Assembly: GCA_027491075.1 (NCBI GenBank)
Contig: JAIXWX010000034.1
Span: 186,001 to 250,000, forward strand
Length of the DNA: 64,000 nt
Origin: Flavobacteriales bacterium
GTDB taxonomy: Bacteria; Bacteroidota; Bacteroidia; Flavobacteriales_D; Sanyastnellaceae
Reading direction: 5' to 3'
Of the stretch, positions 1-9,591 are shown piece by piece. Below the pieces are notes generated by a model that was not told the origin of the DNA, ran no database searches, and saw nothing but the letters and a program-made list of their open reading frames with translations. Position numbers and translations under genes: made by a program. The stretch's first letter is position 1. Each line of letters begins with the position of its first letter.

Positions 1-3000
1 CCTCGAGTTTGTACACATATACGCCTTTCCCTATGCGGTCTCCGAAGTCATCTCTTCCATCCCAAGAAATGGAATCGGAACGAAAGCCATTCTGCTTTAC
101 TCTTTCATTAATGGTCTTCACTAATTTTCCTGAAACGGTGAACACTTGAATTCGTACATCCAAAAACTCGCAGGCCTGATTGTGTTCAAACATGAACTGC
201 GTTTGTGTGGTAAAAGGATTGGGGTAGTTCAGCACATGATCCAATGCGATGCCTGCATCATCGGCGACCAAAAACTCTAAACTGGATTCTGAAGAATTAT
301 TGTGGACATCCCACGCTTTAAAGGATATGCGGTGATTTCCCGGTTCTATTTCATTCAATTGATAGCGCACCTGACCGCTTTTATAGGTATCAAGATCTGA
401 TTCATAAAAATCATTGAGATTGATTGGGTTTTGGGTGTCGTTATCTATGATGGCTATCAAATCGTGACCAATTCCGCTTCCTGCTGTGTTGATTCCATTC
501 TCATCTCTCAGACGCGCTATAAAAACAGGCTCAGTACTAGTCACTCCGCCTGAAACAAAAGATGAATCATTCATAAACAAGTTTATTTCGGGTCCTACGG
601 TATTTAGTTCCGCACCTGAGAGTGCACCGCCAATCCGGAACCTTCTTTCTGCGCCATGGGCATCCACGTTGCCTGCTACGGCATAAAAACTAACTCTAGC
701 TGTATCTACCGTATAATTGATATCGTAGGGAATCACAAATTTGAAACTAAAGTCTCCTGTGTTTACACTAGCCTTTCCTCTAAAGAGATTATTGTTAAAA
801 ATAGGGTAGGACTGCACTACTCCTCCATCGTTGTTTTGTGTTTGAACCACGGTTTCTTTGTCAAAAACACTTGGATAAACGAAACCATTAAAATCATTTA
901 GTTTATTCCCAGCAAAATCTCCTACATAACCTGTGAAAGTGACTTCTTGTAATGCCTTCAGAGTGTCGGTGAATGCGCTGATTTCTGTTCCATTAATAGC
1001 AGTTACATAAACGTACTTTTTAGGGTATACCATCATCATTGCAGGATCACCCATCAGGCTAAAGTTGAGCTTACTTGTGTTTCCATTGGAAACCCCATTT
1101 TTTGTTAGCATATTGATTTTCCCAAGAGTGAGCTTTGAAATATTTTCTTTTTCGAAAGCGACACTGAAAAACTCATTGTTCATTTCTTGATTGGAACCAG
1201 AGGTTACAATTCGTGTGGTAGTAAGCATAGCAATTGCTCCACCATTCGGATTCATCAACAATATCTCACCAGCGCTATCGAAACCAGGGTCGTCATAACG
1301 TGCTAGTTCGCAAGTAGCAGTTAAGAATACGGGCATCCGATTGATGTTGGTGAATTCTTCAATGGTAGGAATGGTGAGAATGCGCTCATTCGCCCAACCT
1401 CTTTCTCCTCCGTGCCCTGTATAGGTGACGAGCAGAGAGCCGTTTTCAATGCGCTGACGAATAGCTTCCTCTGCTTGTGGGTAGCGCTCTCCTCCTGGTG
1501 TTGTGGTTTGGGTAAATGTATCCAAGTATAGCTTACTAATGTCGTATTGCGGATAGTTATTGGAAACAATATTTGCCAAGGCCTCGCTACCTGTCAAGTG
1601 AAATGTCTCGAAGGGTGCACCATTTCCATCTTGATCGTCTGATACGAACGTGAGCACATTTCTCCAAGGGCCAAAAGGAGAGCCTGTCGCATCTCCAACA
1701 CAAAATGCTCCACCGTCGGCTGCAGTATTATTGCTTTTGTATGCAACCAACTTGGCAAGATACGTCGTTCCCTCGTTGGCTGAACTAGCTGGAATGCGTC
1801 CCACACCGCAGTCTATTTTATCACTAGAAATACCAGACTCATTGTCATCCAAGAAAACGAAGTAGTCATCACTTACGTAACTTACCAGGGGAGAAACACT
1901 ATTATCACTCTCAAATACAAGCACATTGTTACTAATAGAGGCATTTATACCTTTATTATTTAAATAGGAACCGTCTCCGTATATCAGAAGATTATCTGGT
2001 GCGAGTTCTGGATCACCGGCCGCTCTGTCATATAACATCTTCATCAGCATCCTAAAAGCAATAACATCTGGATTGCCTCCGCTAAACTCATTGAAAACCT
2101 GAAAAGGGGTAACCACAGCAACCGTTAAACCTTCCTCACGGTGCATATCAGCAAGTTGATTGGCGCTCGATAGATGATTGGGCGCTGAAATAATCACGAG
2201 GTCAATATCAGATAGGGCGTGTAAGTTTTGATTTTCCAGTTTTCCAATAGGGGTTGGTGTTAAAAATCCACTGGTGGTAAAAGAAACAAACTCCCTTACC
2301 TCGGAAGTTGCAGCTTTGAAAGTAAGTGTTGAATTTCCTGTTGTGATTGGCATTCGAACAGGAGAAGTATAATCGGTGATATCCCAGATTTGAGATATGG
2401 TTGCAGCTTGGCTTATAAAGAATTCTGTGATATTTCCAGGTCCAACTGTTCTTGAGTCACGAAATCGCATCTGACTGCCAGACATCACCAATCCGCGAAT
2501 ACAGTTCACACGAATAAAATCCAACCACCCTTGAGCTTCTGCATTTCCTTTGTTAAAGACCACTCCTACATTGATTGGAGAACCCGAAGGAGTAAAATTG
2601 AGGTTGTTGTAATTCAGACTGGCTACATTACTTGTCGGACTATCCGTTACTACGCTATTGGTGCTGGTAACGCTAGAAGAACCAATATTGAAGGTGAAAT
2701 TACTAGCATTTTGAAGTGAGCGCACGGCTACTCCGTAGTCGAGTCGAGCTGCTTGCGGAAGTACATTCGGGAAATTGAATCCATAGCTGGCATTGGTGGT
2801 AACCTCGAACGCATCTCCAAAAAACTCCCGCCCACTTTTATTGATATTGATCAAATCGTTTTCTATGTATTGGTAGTCTTGAAAGGTGCTCCATTGTTGA
2901 GATGCGGGTTCCGTAATTTCTCCTGCCGTTTGGATGCGGAGTGGATCTGGATCATCTACTCGAATGAAGTAATAGGCACTGTCGCTGTAAAAATGTTTAC

Positions 3001-3820
3001 TATGAGCCCAAAACGGGTCCGCAGCCCCAGCATTTTGAAGAGTCCAAGTGTCGCTGCCTTTACCATAGAATAGAATGAAGTCGTTGTCATTAAATACACC
3101 ATCGCTTTCTCCCTGAACAACGATGGCATTTTTGACCAAGTCATCTTTCCGGGGAACACTGTTGGATGAAGGCAGCAATTCTCCTCCATTTCCATAGATG
3201 TTTATTTGTTGGGGATTTAAGGTCGCGGTATTGATGCCGAGACCAGTCAGGAAGGAGCGATCCATGCGATAGACACCATCTCTTGCTATTGCAATGCGAT
3301 ACCACTCTCCTTCACTAAGAACCGAGTTCTCCGCAAATGTGAGGGTGCGTGAAGAACTAGTAGGGGCCTCTGCAAAAGTCACTTCGATGGAAAAAGACGT
3401 CAAGACCTCAAATGACCCACCTGATTTTCGGATGGGTAGGACTTTAAGAATGAGATAGGAAAACTCACCACCCGATCTTACCATTACAGAAGTTTGAAAG
3501 TCTGCGGTGATAAAGGGTTTTTGTTCTTCTGATAAAAGATTTTCGCTCAAAGATGTAACCTCTTGGGCTGTAAATCGGTATCCAAGGACATTTGAAAATT
3601 GATTTAATTGCTTTTGATCAAAGAAAAATGGAAGAAGCGAGGCTTCGTCCGCAAAACTCTCCCCCTTGAAAAAGATGGTTCCATCGGACTCGTCTCCGGA
3701 AGAATTTATGCCTTTCCAAGGAAGAACACTGTTGAAAATCAATGTGTTCTGTGCGAAGTTAGCAACGACAAGACTAAAGAGGCAGATGCTTAAAAGCAGC
3801 GCCTTAAGGCATTTTTCCAT
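1..3820 (-). CDS. porU: Type IX secretion C-terminal signal peptidase PorU (3' end outside window)
   Basis: Open frame from an ATG at 3820 running off the left edge, about 1,270 codons, so the C-terminus is missing. PorU is the cell-surface gingipain-like (C25) protease of the T9SS; it removes the C-terminal sorting domain from cargo and passes it to the A-LPS attachment step. Seen: a signal peptide ending near ANFAQ (about residue 24), a long beta-rich N-terminal part, and a C25 domain with the catalytic His in GHGGERGW (near residue 803) and Cys in TATCELARYD (near residue 838), followed by Ig-like segments. It is divergent from a PorP/SprF gene and close to gldJ, which fits a T9SS locus. 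Identity is secure from the paired catalytic motifs, length and context. Confidence 0.93.
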   Translation of the reverse strand, partial: MEKCLKALLLSICLFSLVVANFAQNTLIFNSVLPWKGINSSGDESDGTIFFKGESFADEASLLPFFFDQKQLNQFSNVLGYRFTAQEVTSLSENLLSEEQKPFITADFQTSVMVRSGGEFSYLILKVLPIRKSGGSFEVLTSFSIEVTFAEAPTSSSRTLTFAENSVLSEGEWYRIAIARDGVYRMDRSFLTGLGINTATLNPQQINIYGNGGELLPSSNSVPRKDDLVKNAIVVQGESDGVFNDNDFILFYGKGSDTWTLQNAGAADPFWAHSKHFYSDSAYYFIRVDDPDPLRIQTAGEITEPASQQWSTFQDYQYIENDLININKSGREFFGDAFEVTTNASYGFNFPNVLPQAARLDYGVAVRSLQNASNFTFNIGSSSVTSTNSVVTDSPTSNVASLNYNNLNFTPSGSPINVGVVFNKGNAEAQGWLDFIRVNCIRGLVMSGSQMRFRDSRTVGPGNITEFFISQAATISQIWDITDYTSPVRMPITTGNSTLTFKAATSEVREFVSFTTSGFLTPTPIGKLENQNLHALSDIDLVIISAPNHLSSANQLADMHREEGLTVAVVTPFQVFNEFSGGNPDVIAFRMLMKMLYDRAAGDPELAPDNLLIYGDGSYLNNKGINASISNNVLVFESDNSVSPLVSYVSDDYFVFLDDNESGISSDKIDCGVGRIPASSANEGTTYLAKLVAYKSNNTAADGGAFCVGDATGSPFGPWRNVLTFVSDDQDGNGAPFETFHLTGSEALANIVSNNYPQYDISKLYLDTFTQTTTPGGERYPQAEEAIRQRIENGSLLVTYTGHGGERGWANERILTIPTIEEFTNINRMPVFLTATCELARYDDPGFDSAGEILLMNPNGGAIAMLTTTRIVTSGSNQEMNNEFFSVAFEKENISKLTLGKINMLTKNGVSNGNTSKLNFSLMGDPAMMMVYPKKYVYVTAINGTEISAFTDTLKALQEVTFTGYVGDFAGNKLNDFNGFVYPSVFDKETVVQTQNNDGGVVQSYPIFNNNLFRGKASVNTGDFSFKFVIPYDINYTVDTARVSFYAVAGNVDAHGAERRFRIGGALSGAELNTVGPEINLFMNDSSFVSGGVTSTEPVFIARLRDENGINTAGSGIGHDLIAIIDNDTQNPINLNDFYESDLDTYKSGQVRYQLNEIEPGNHRISFKAWDVHNNSSESSLEFLVADDAGIALDHVLNYPNPFTTQTQFMFEHNQACEFLDVRIQVFTVSGKLVKTINERVKQNGFRSDSISWDGRDDFGDRIGKGVYVYKLE

Positions 3821-3953
3821 AACTTTTCAAAGGGATAAAGCAACGGCTCAAACATAATGAGAGTCTAAATATTGTAGGCTAAGAAAATTTTTTGAGCCAA
3901 AAAATGTTTTAATATTGCTAATTCATTTTTTACCCCAAGTAAAAATCGTGAGA

Positions 3954-4931
3954 ATGAAAAAATTCTTGTTTTGTCTTTTTGTTGCCCTCACCGTCTCCAC
4001 CTCGGTATCGGCGCAGGATGCTGAGTTCACTCAGTTCTACGCCAATCCTCTTTATCTCAATCCCGCATTTGCAGGTACTGCGCGTTGCCCTAGAGTAGTG
4101 ATGAACTACCGGAATCAATGGCCGTCGCTCTCAGGTTCTTTTGTGACCATGAGTGCCAGCTATGATCAACATGTGGAAACGATCCAAGGAGGATTAGGTT
4201 TAATCGTTATGAATGACCGTGCTGCTCAAAGCACTCTGAACACTACCACTTTTAGTGGTATATATTCTTATCAGCAACCGATCACCCGCAAATTTTCAAT
4301 CAAGGCAGGTCTTCAAGCTACTTACTTCCAAAAATCTTTGGATTGGAGTAAGTTGACCTTTGGCGACATGATCGATCCTCGAAAGGGTTTTATCTACGAG
4401 ACGCAAGATGTCCCTCGTGGCGGTAGTATTAGTAATGTTGATTTCTCTGCAGGTATCCTTGGATTCAGTGATGTGTTGTATGGCGGTTTTGCCGTCCACC
4501 ATCTCAATGAACCAAACGAATCGCTTATCGTTGGCGTAAGCAGGCTTCCAATGAAGTTTACTGCTCACGCGGGGGCTCTCATTCCTATTCAAAAGAAAAG
4601 AAGAGATGCAGAAGCCAATGTTTCCCCAAACATCCTTTACCGTCGTCAAGGAGAATTCCAACAGTTGAATCTGGGGATGTATGTAAATAAAGGTCCTATC
4701 GTAGCTGGTGTATGGTTCCGTGGTTTACTTTTCGGTGAAACATACCGCGACGCTTTCATCGCAACTATAGGCGTGCAAACAGATGTGTTGAGAGTTGGAT
4801 ATTCGTATGATGTGACTATCTCTGAACTGACCCCAGCTACTGGAGGTTCTCACGAAGTTTCTTTGACGATCAATTTTGCTTGTCGTCAGAAAAAAACCAA
4901 GTTTAGAACAATAGCCTGTCCTTCTTTCTAG
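3954..4931 (+). CDS. PorP/SprF family type IX secretion outer-membrane protein
   Basis: 325-residue outer-membrane beta-barrel protein of the PorP/SprF family. Family members act with the T9SS, either in the PorK-N-P-E ring assembly or in the delivery of particular cargo (SprF with SprB). Seen: a signal peptide ending SVSAQ at residue 21, followed at once by the family hallmark QFYANPLYLNPAFAGT and then by alternating beta-strand sequence with a terminal strand region SHEVSLTINFAC. The open frame extends to a TTG at 3915, but the ATG at 3954 puts the signal peptide at the N-terminus and is preferred. It lies between porU (divergent) and gldJ (39 bp downstream). A second member of the family lies at the right edge of the window. 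Confidence 0.93.
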   Translation: MKKFLFCLFVALTVSTSVSAQDAEFTQFYANPLYLNPAFAGTARCPRVVMNYRNQWPSLSGSFVTMSASYDQHVETIQGGLGLIVMNDRAAQSTLNTTTFSGIYSYQQPITRKFSIKAGLQATYFQKSLDWSKLTFGDMIDPRKGFIYETQDVPRGGSISNVDFSAGILGFSDVLYGGFAVHHLNEPNESLIVGVSRLPMKFTAHAGALIPIQKKRRDAEANVSPNILYRRQGEFQQLNLGMYVNKGPIVAGVWFRGLLFGETYRDAFIATIGVQTDVLRVGYSYDVTISELTPATGGSHEVSLTINFACRQKKTKFRTIACPSF

Positions 4932-4970
4932 TTATAGCTATTATATTTACCCGCATAAATCAGGAAAATC

Positions 4971-6728
4971 ATGAAATCGTTAGCAAGTAAATTATCAGCT
5001 GTGGCCCTTCTCGGGGCTGTCGTTGTTTTCAGCTCTTGCGAAAAATCATCCTCGGGAGCTACGGGTTGGGATTACAATGATCCCAAAAACGGTGGTTATG
5101 AAAAACCCGAGTACATTGAGCAAGAAACCGGTCCTGGACTTGTCTTAATCGAGGGGGGAACATTTACCATGGGACGCGTGGAAGATGACGTGAACTTTAC
5201 TTGGGATAACATCCCTCGCAGAGTTACGGTTTCTTCTTTCTATATGGATGAAATTGAAGTAACCAATCAATACTGGAGAGATTACATGCACTGGCTTGAT
5301 ATGGTGTATGGTGATTCTTATCCTGAAATCAAGAACAAGGCCTTACCAGATACGCTCGTATGGCGCGAAAAAACAGAATTCAATGAGCCGCTAGTAGAAT
5401 ACTATTTGCGTCATCCCGCATACAGCGACTATCCAGTAGTTGGTGTGAACTGGCTGCAGTGCAATGACTTCTGCGCTTGGAGAACAGATAGAGTAAATGA
5501 ATTGATCTTGGTGCGTGAAGGTCTTTTGGTTCACAATCCTCAGGCTCAATCAGATGGTGACCATTTTACTACTGAAGCCTATCTCGCTGGTCAATATGAG
5601 GGAGAAAAGGCAGCAGACGGTGTCACTAACCTGAACCCAAAGGCGGGCTCTGAATTTAGAAACGTGCGCATAGAGGATGGAGTGCTTTTACCTCGCTACC
5701 GCCTGCCCACTGAAGCAGAATGGGAATATGCAGCATTAGGACTAATTGGAAACTCTTTCCAAGAATTGGTCACAGAACGAAGATCTTATCCGTGGAATGG
5801 TCACTACGTTCGTAATGACGATAATGGTGGAAGATTCTTCGGTACCATCCGTGCAAACTTTGTAAGAGGAGCAGGTGACTATATGGGTACCGCCGGTTAC
5901 TTGAACGATGCAGCTGAAGTTACGGCTGATGTGTACGCATACCCTCCAAATGATTATGGATTGTATAACATGGCTGGTAACGTATCTGAATGGGTAATGG
6001 ACGTTTATCGTCCACTTTCTCCGGAAGATAAATCCGATTTCCGTCCATTTAGAGGTAATGTCTACCAAACTAAAGTGCTCAACAGTGACGGCTCTATTGC
6101 TGATAAGTATGACTACAATGTCTACGATACCGAAGGAGTATCTTACTTCTTAACGCAGTATCAAACACAAGCTGGAGAAAAACTTACAGAAGCGGACTTG
6201 ACACTTTTGGATCAATCGATTCAGAAAATTGATCAAGCAAAAGAAAAAGAGAAAGAAAGAAAGACCGACGAAGCTCAAGCTCTAATGCAAGAGGTGATGG
6301 ACTTGATTACTAACTCCGAATCGCCCATCGCCCCTGACCTTAGAGACGGTATGGCTGATTACATCAAGAACACTCCTGGCGACATGCGAATGAGAGATGT
6401 AACGGTTGAAGAAAATATCGATCGCAGAAACTACCGCAAATCGGATAATATCGATTACAAGGACGGTGATTATGCTAGTAGCAATTTCTACAGTGATGCA
6501 GCATTTGAGACTGATCAAAATAGAATGTACGAGTGGGGACAAACAACCCTCATCAATAACAGAGCTCGCGTTTACAAGGGAGGTAATTGGAGAGATCGTG
6601 CCTACTTCACTATTCCTGGAACCCGCAGATTCCTCGACGAGCGCAGGTCAATGGCAACACTCGGTTTCCGCTGTGCTATGACTCGTGTAGGCAGCCCTAC
6701 AGGCTTGGGTGCAAGAAATGAGAGATAA
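4971..6728 (+). CDS. gldJ: Gliding motility lipoprotein GldJ
   Basis: 585-residue lipoprotein, close to the usual GldJ length (about 560). GldJ is an outer-membrane lipoprotein needed for gliding and for stable GldK, and so for T9SS function. Seen: a lipoprotein signal with lipobox VFSSC (Cys at residue 23), an FGE-sulfatase/C-type-lectin-like fold starting at GLVLIEGGTFTMG, the typical DEIEVTNQYWRDY segment, the LPTEAEWEYAALG motif, NMAGNVSEWVMDV, a Lys/Glu-rich helical insert near residues 400-470, and a terminal VYKGGNWRD...GFRCAM block. The neighbours porU and sprF-like, with murF downstream, match the T9SS/gliding context seen in Flavobacteriia. A strong terminator follows. Confidence 0.95.
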   Translation: MKSLASKLSAVALLGAVVVFSSCEKSSSGATGWDYNDPKNGGYEKPEYIEQETGPGLVLIEGGTFTMGRVEDDVNFTWDNIPRRVTVSSFYMDEIEVTNQYWRDYMHWLDMVYGDSYPEIKNKALPDTLVWREKTEFNEPLVEYYLRHPAYSDYPVVGVNWLQCNDFCAWRTDRVNELILVREGLLVHNPQAQSDGDHFTTEAYLAGQYEGEKAADGVTNLNPKAGSEFRNVRIEDGVLLPRYRLPTEAEWEYAALGLIGNSFQELVTERRSYPWNGHYVRNDDNGGRFFGTIRANFVRGAGDYMGTAGYLNDAAEVTADVYAYPPNDYGLYNMAGNVSEWVMDVYRPLSPEDKSDFRPFRGNVYQTKVLNSDGSIADKYDYNVYDTEGVSYFLTQYQTQAGEKLTEADLTLLDQSIQKIDQAKEKEKERKTDEAQALMQEVMDLITNSESPIAPDLRDGMADYIKNTPGDMRMRDVTVEENIDRRNYRKSDNIDYKDGDYASSNFYSDAAFETDQNRMYEWGQTTLINNRARVYKGGNWRDRAYFTIPGTRRFLDERRSMATLGFRCAMTRVGSPTGLGARNER

Positions 6729-6747
6729 TTAGTCTTTTATTGAATAT

Positions 6748-6782
6748 AAAACCCGCTTGGATCCCAAGCGGGTTTTTTTTTA
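6748..6782 (+). terminator. Rho-independent terminator after gldJ
   Basis: The arms CCCGCTTGG and CCAAGCGGG form a perfect 9-bp stem with a 3-base loop, flanked by A-run and T-run sequence (ten T follow the stem). It separates gldJ from the murF promoter 17 bp further on. Confidence 0.93.
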
Positions 6783-6798
6783 CAAATCCTATTCTATA

Positions 6799-6806
6799 TA
6801 TGTTTG
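6799..6806 (+). promoter_or_regulatory. Bacteroidota -7 element of murF
   Basis: TATGTTTG is a perfect match to the Bacteroidota sigma -7 consensus TAnnTTTG. It sits just 4 bp before the murF ATG, so the transcript should start at or within a few bases of the start codon. No clear -33 TTG at the usual spacing is visible because the terminator occupies that region. Confidence 0.6.
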
Positions 6807-6810
6807 CAAT

Positions 6811-8088
6811 ATGGTAGATGCTGTATTTGAACATTTCTTAAGAAATAAAAAGGTCACCACAGACTCCAGAAACGCGGAGAAGGGGGCCATTTACTTTGCT
6901 TTGAAAGGAGAACGATTCAATGGAAACCAGTTTGCATTGAGTGCGCTTGAGAAAGGCTGTGCATTTGCAATTGTAGATGAGGTTATTGAATCCAATCATC
7001 CTGGCTTAGTGCATGTTGAAGACGCTCTAGTCGCATTACAAAATTTGGCAAAAAAGTACCGTCAAACTTTTGACATTCCTTTCCTTGCAATAACTGGAAG
7101 CAATGGAAAGACTACTACGAAGGAGTTGATTACGGCTGTTCTCTCTAGAAAGTGTAAAACTCACGCCACGAAAGGCAATTTGAATAATCACATAGGTGTA
7201 CCATTAACGTTGCTATCAATTCCTGAAGACACGGAGTTTGCCGTCATTGAAATGGGAGCTAACCACCAGAGAGAAATCGCCTCCTATTGCGAAATTGCTT
7301 TGCCCAACTTCGGATTAATCACCAATATAGGAAAAGCACACCTGGAGGGTTTTGGGGGATTAGAGGGGGTAAAGAAGGGCAAAAAGGAATTGTACGATTA
7401 TGTGAGTGCACATGGAGGAAGTGTTTTTGTTAACTCTGAAATAGAATTGCTAAGGGAAGTTTCAGCCGGAATGAAGATCATTCCTTATGGCTTTAAGACT
7501 GAAGATTTCAACTTAAAGGTAGTAAATGAGAATCCCTTTTTACATTTTGAATATGCATCCGGTATAAATCAAGCGGTGGTTCACACAAGAATGACTGGTT
7601 CTTATAACCTGTTCAACTTTGCGTCGGCCATTGCCGTTGGAAGTTATTTTGGAGTCGCATTTGACGATCAAGTGGCTGCCATGGAAGGCTATGACCCTGA
7701 CAACAATCGATCTCAAGTTGTGCAAACGGAGAATAACATATTGATTATGGATGCCTACAATGCAAATCCTAGCAGTATGGAACACGCGTTGGAGAATTTG
7801 AAACAACAGGGAGAGCAGACGTATTTTGTAATGGGTGACATGCGCGAACTAGGGGATGAAGGTCCAAGGGAGCACCTTCTGATGTTAAAGAAGGCAGAAA
7901 GATTAGAGCTGAAGGGAATTACAGTAGGTCCAGTATTTCACTCGTTAAAAGATCAATCTCCATTTGTTTCGTTTGAAACCACACAAGAAGCGTATACATT
8001 CTTAAGGACGCAGCCAGTAAAGGGAAAAACAGTTTTGATTAAAGGGTCTCGAGGAATACGTCTTGAAGAACTCAAACCATTGTTTTAA
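6811..8088 (+). CDS. murF: UDP-N-acetylmuramoyl-tripeptide--D-alanyl-D-alanine ligase MurF
   Basis: 425-residue cytoplasmic Mur ligase that adds D-Ala-D-Ala to UDP-MurNAc-tripeptide, the last soluble step of peptidoglycan precursor synthesis. Seen: the N-terminal uridine-binding domain with TTDSR, the ATP-binding P-loop ITGSNGKTTTKE near residues 94-105, the EMGANH motif near 147, NIGKAHLEGFGG, and the C-terminal DAYNANPSSME motif typical of MurF. The frame is open further upstream to 6757, but that stretch runs through the gldJ terminator and the -7 element, so the ATG at 6811 is the start. Standing alone from the other mur genes and next to gldJ is common in Flavobacteriia. Confidence 0.96.
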   Translation: MVDAVFEHFLRNKKVTTDSRNAEKGAIYFALKGERFNGNQFALSALEKGCAFAIVDEVIESNHPGLVHVEDALVALQNLAKKYRQTFDIPFLAITGSNGKTTTKELITAVLSRKCKTHATKGNLNNHIGVPLTLLSIPEDTEFAVIEMGANHQREIASYCEIALPNFGLITNIGKAHLEGFGGLEGVKKGKKELYDYVSAHGGSVFVNSEIELLREVSAGMKIIPYGFKTEDFNLKVVNENPFLHFEYASGINQAVVHTRMTGSYNLFNFASAIAVGSYFGVAFDDQVAAMEGYDPDNNRSQVVQTENNILIMDAYNANPSSMEHALENLKQQGEQTYFVMGDMRELGDEGPREHLLMLKKAERLELKGITVGPVFHSLKDQSPFVSFETTQEAYTFLRTQPVKGKTVLIKGSRGIRLEELKPLF

Positions 8089-8094
8089 TAGGTG

Positions 8095-8102
8095 TATTTT
8101 TG
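8095..8102 (+). promoter_or_regulatory. Bacteroidota -7 element of tyrS
   Basis: TATTTTTG matches TAnnTTTG perfectly and lies 4 bp before the tyrS ATG, the same geometry as at murF. It lies in the 18-bp gap between murF and tyrS, so tyrS could be transcribed on its own as a near-leaderless mRNA. Confidence 0.55.
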
Positions 8103-8106
8103 TCGC

Positions 8107-9396
8107 ATGAAAAAGAATTTTATTGAAGAATTGAAGTGGAGGAGAATGCTACAGGACAGTATGCCTGGAACAGAAGAGCAGTTGGCAAAAGAGTTGACAA
8201 AAGGCTACATTGGATTCGATCCAACGGCGGACTCATTAGGGGTTGGCAATCTCGTACAAGTAATGACACTTCTTCATTTTCAGCAGGCTGGGCATGCGCC
8301 CATCGCCTTGATTGGAGGAGCAACGGGAATGATTGGTGACCCATCTGGCAAATCACAAGAAAGAAACTTATTGGACGAGGAGTTACTCCTTCACAACCAA
8401 GCTTGCCAAAAAAAGCAACTCGAACGTTTTTTAGACTTCAATTGCGGATCACAAAGTGCAACCATCGTGAACAACTATGATTGGTTTAAGAACTTTGGCT
8501 TTCTCGACTTCATCAGAGATGTAGGGAAAAGACTTACCGTCAATTATATGATGGCCAAGGATTCAGTGAAGAATAGAATCAGCGGAGACGATAGAGAAGG
8601 CATGAGTTTTACAGAGTTTACCTATCAATTGATACAAGGGTATGATTTTTATTTTCTTTGGAAAAATCATGGTGTCATGCTTCAAATGGGAGGAAGTGAT
8701 CAATGGGGAAACATAACCACTGGCACAGAATTGATCCGCAGAATGGATGGAGGTACTGCTTTTGCATTAACTACACCGCTAATAAAGAAAGCCGATGGAA
8801 CTAAGTTTGGCAAAACTGAAGGTGGGAATATTTGGTTAGATCCAAAGCGCACAAGCCCTTATAAATTTTATCAATTTTGGCTCAATGCAAGTGACTCGGA
8901 TGTCGAAAACTATATTCGAATCTTTACTCTTAAAAACCAAGAGGAAATTGATGCCTTGGAAGCAGAACACCGCCTAGATCCAGGTCGCCGTATTCTTCAA
9001 AAATCTCTTGCGGAAGATATTACAGTTCGTGTGCATTCCGCAGATGATTTGCGAGCAGCACAAGCAGCAAGTGAAATCTTATTCGGTAAATCCACTGAAG
9101 AGGATTTGAAGAATATAAGTGAGGTAGATTTCTTAGATATTTTTGAAGGAGTACCAAAAGGAGTACTCTCTAAGTCGGAGTTTGAGGCTGGTTTACCTAT
9201 TATTGAGGCCCTAGTGAAACCAGGATTTTTACCTTCCAATGGAGAAGCGAGAAGAGCACTTCAAGAAAACAGCATTAGTATTAATAAAGCAAAAGTTACT
9301 TTGGATACAACACTAAATGTTGAACACTTGCTCAAGGGAAAATATGTCTTGTTGCAACGTGGTAAGAAGAATTACTTTGTTGTCACGGTGGAATAA
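8107..9396 (+). CDS. tyrS: Tyrosyl-tRNA synthetase
   Basis: 429-residue class I synthetase that charges tRNA-Tyr. Seen: [13 protein letters not shown] in the ATP-binding region, [17 protein letters not shown], the Tyr-binding [14 protein letters not shown] segment, the KMSKS-type signature KFGKTEGGN, and a C-terminal S4 RNA-binding domain near residues 360-429 ([16 protein letters not shown]). Length is normal. The oddity is the first signature: the HIGH tetrapeptide reads GVGN (residues 45-48), so both histidines are replaced. The frame opens at 8092, but the ATG at 8107 lies right after a -7 element and gives the usual N-terminus [13 protein letters not shown] strong terminator follows. Confidence 0.95.
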   Translation: MKKNFIEELKWRRMLQDSMPGTEEQLAKELTKGYIGFDPTADSLGVGNLVQVMTLLHFQQAGHAPIALIGGATGMIGDPSGKSQERNLLDEELLLHNQACQKKQLERFLDFNCGSQSATIVNNYDWFKNFGFLDFIRDVGKRLTVNYMMAKDSVKNRISGDDREGMSFTEFTYQLIQGYDFYFLWKNHGVMLQMGGSDQWGNITTGTELIRRMDGGTAFALTTPLIKKADGTKFGKTEGGNIWLDPKRTSPYKFYQFWLNASDSDVENYIRIFTLKNQEEIDALEAEHRLDPGRRILQKSLAEDITVRVHSADDLRAAQAASEILFGKSTEEDLKNISEVDFLDIFEGVPKGVLSKSEFEAGLPIIEALVKPGFLPSNGEARRALQENSISINKAKVTLDTTLNVEHLLKGKYVLLQRGKKNYFVVTVE

Positions 9397-9420
9397 AACG
9401 ACTGATAGGAATGTGATATA

Positions 9421-9460
9421 AATAACAGAGCCTCTCCATAGAGAGGCTCTGTTATTTGTT
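9421..9460 (+). terminator. Terminator after tyrS
   Basis: Perfect 16-bp inverted repeat around the loop CATA: aataacagagcctctc pairs with gagaggctctgttatt, followed by TTGTTT. It ends the murF/tyrS transcription. The 130 bp from here to the next stop codon hold no gene that I can see. Confidence 0.88.
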
Positions 9461-9591
9461 TAGGAAATCATGAAACTTTAACGCGGTACCTCAAACCGGA
9501 GAGGCAGACGGCACCACATCAAGTGTTTTTATAGTAGGTTGTGTTGGTGTTTCTAGTGAAAAGACGTCTTACCTCTATAAAGGTTGCTTAA

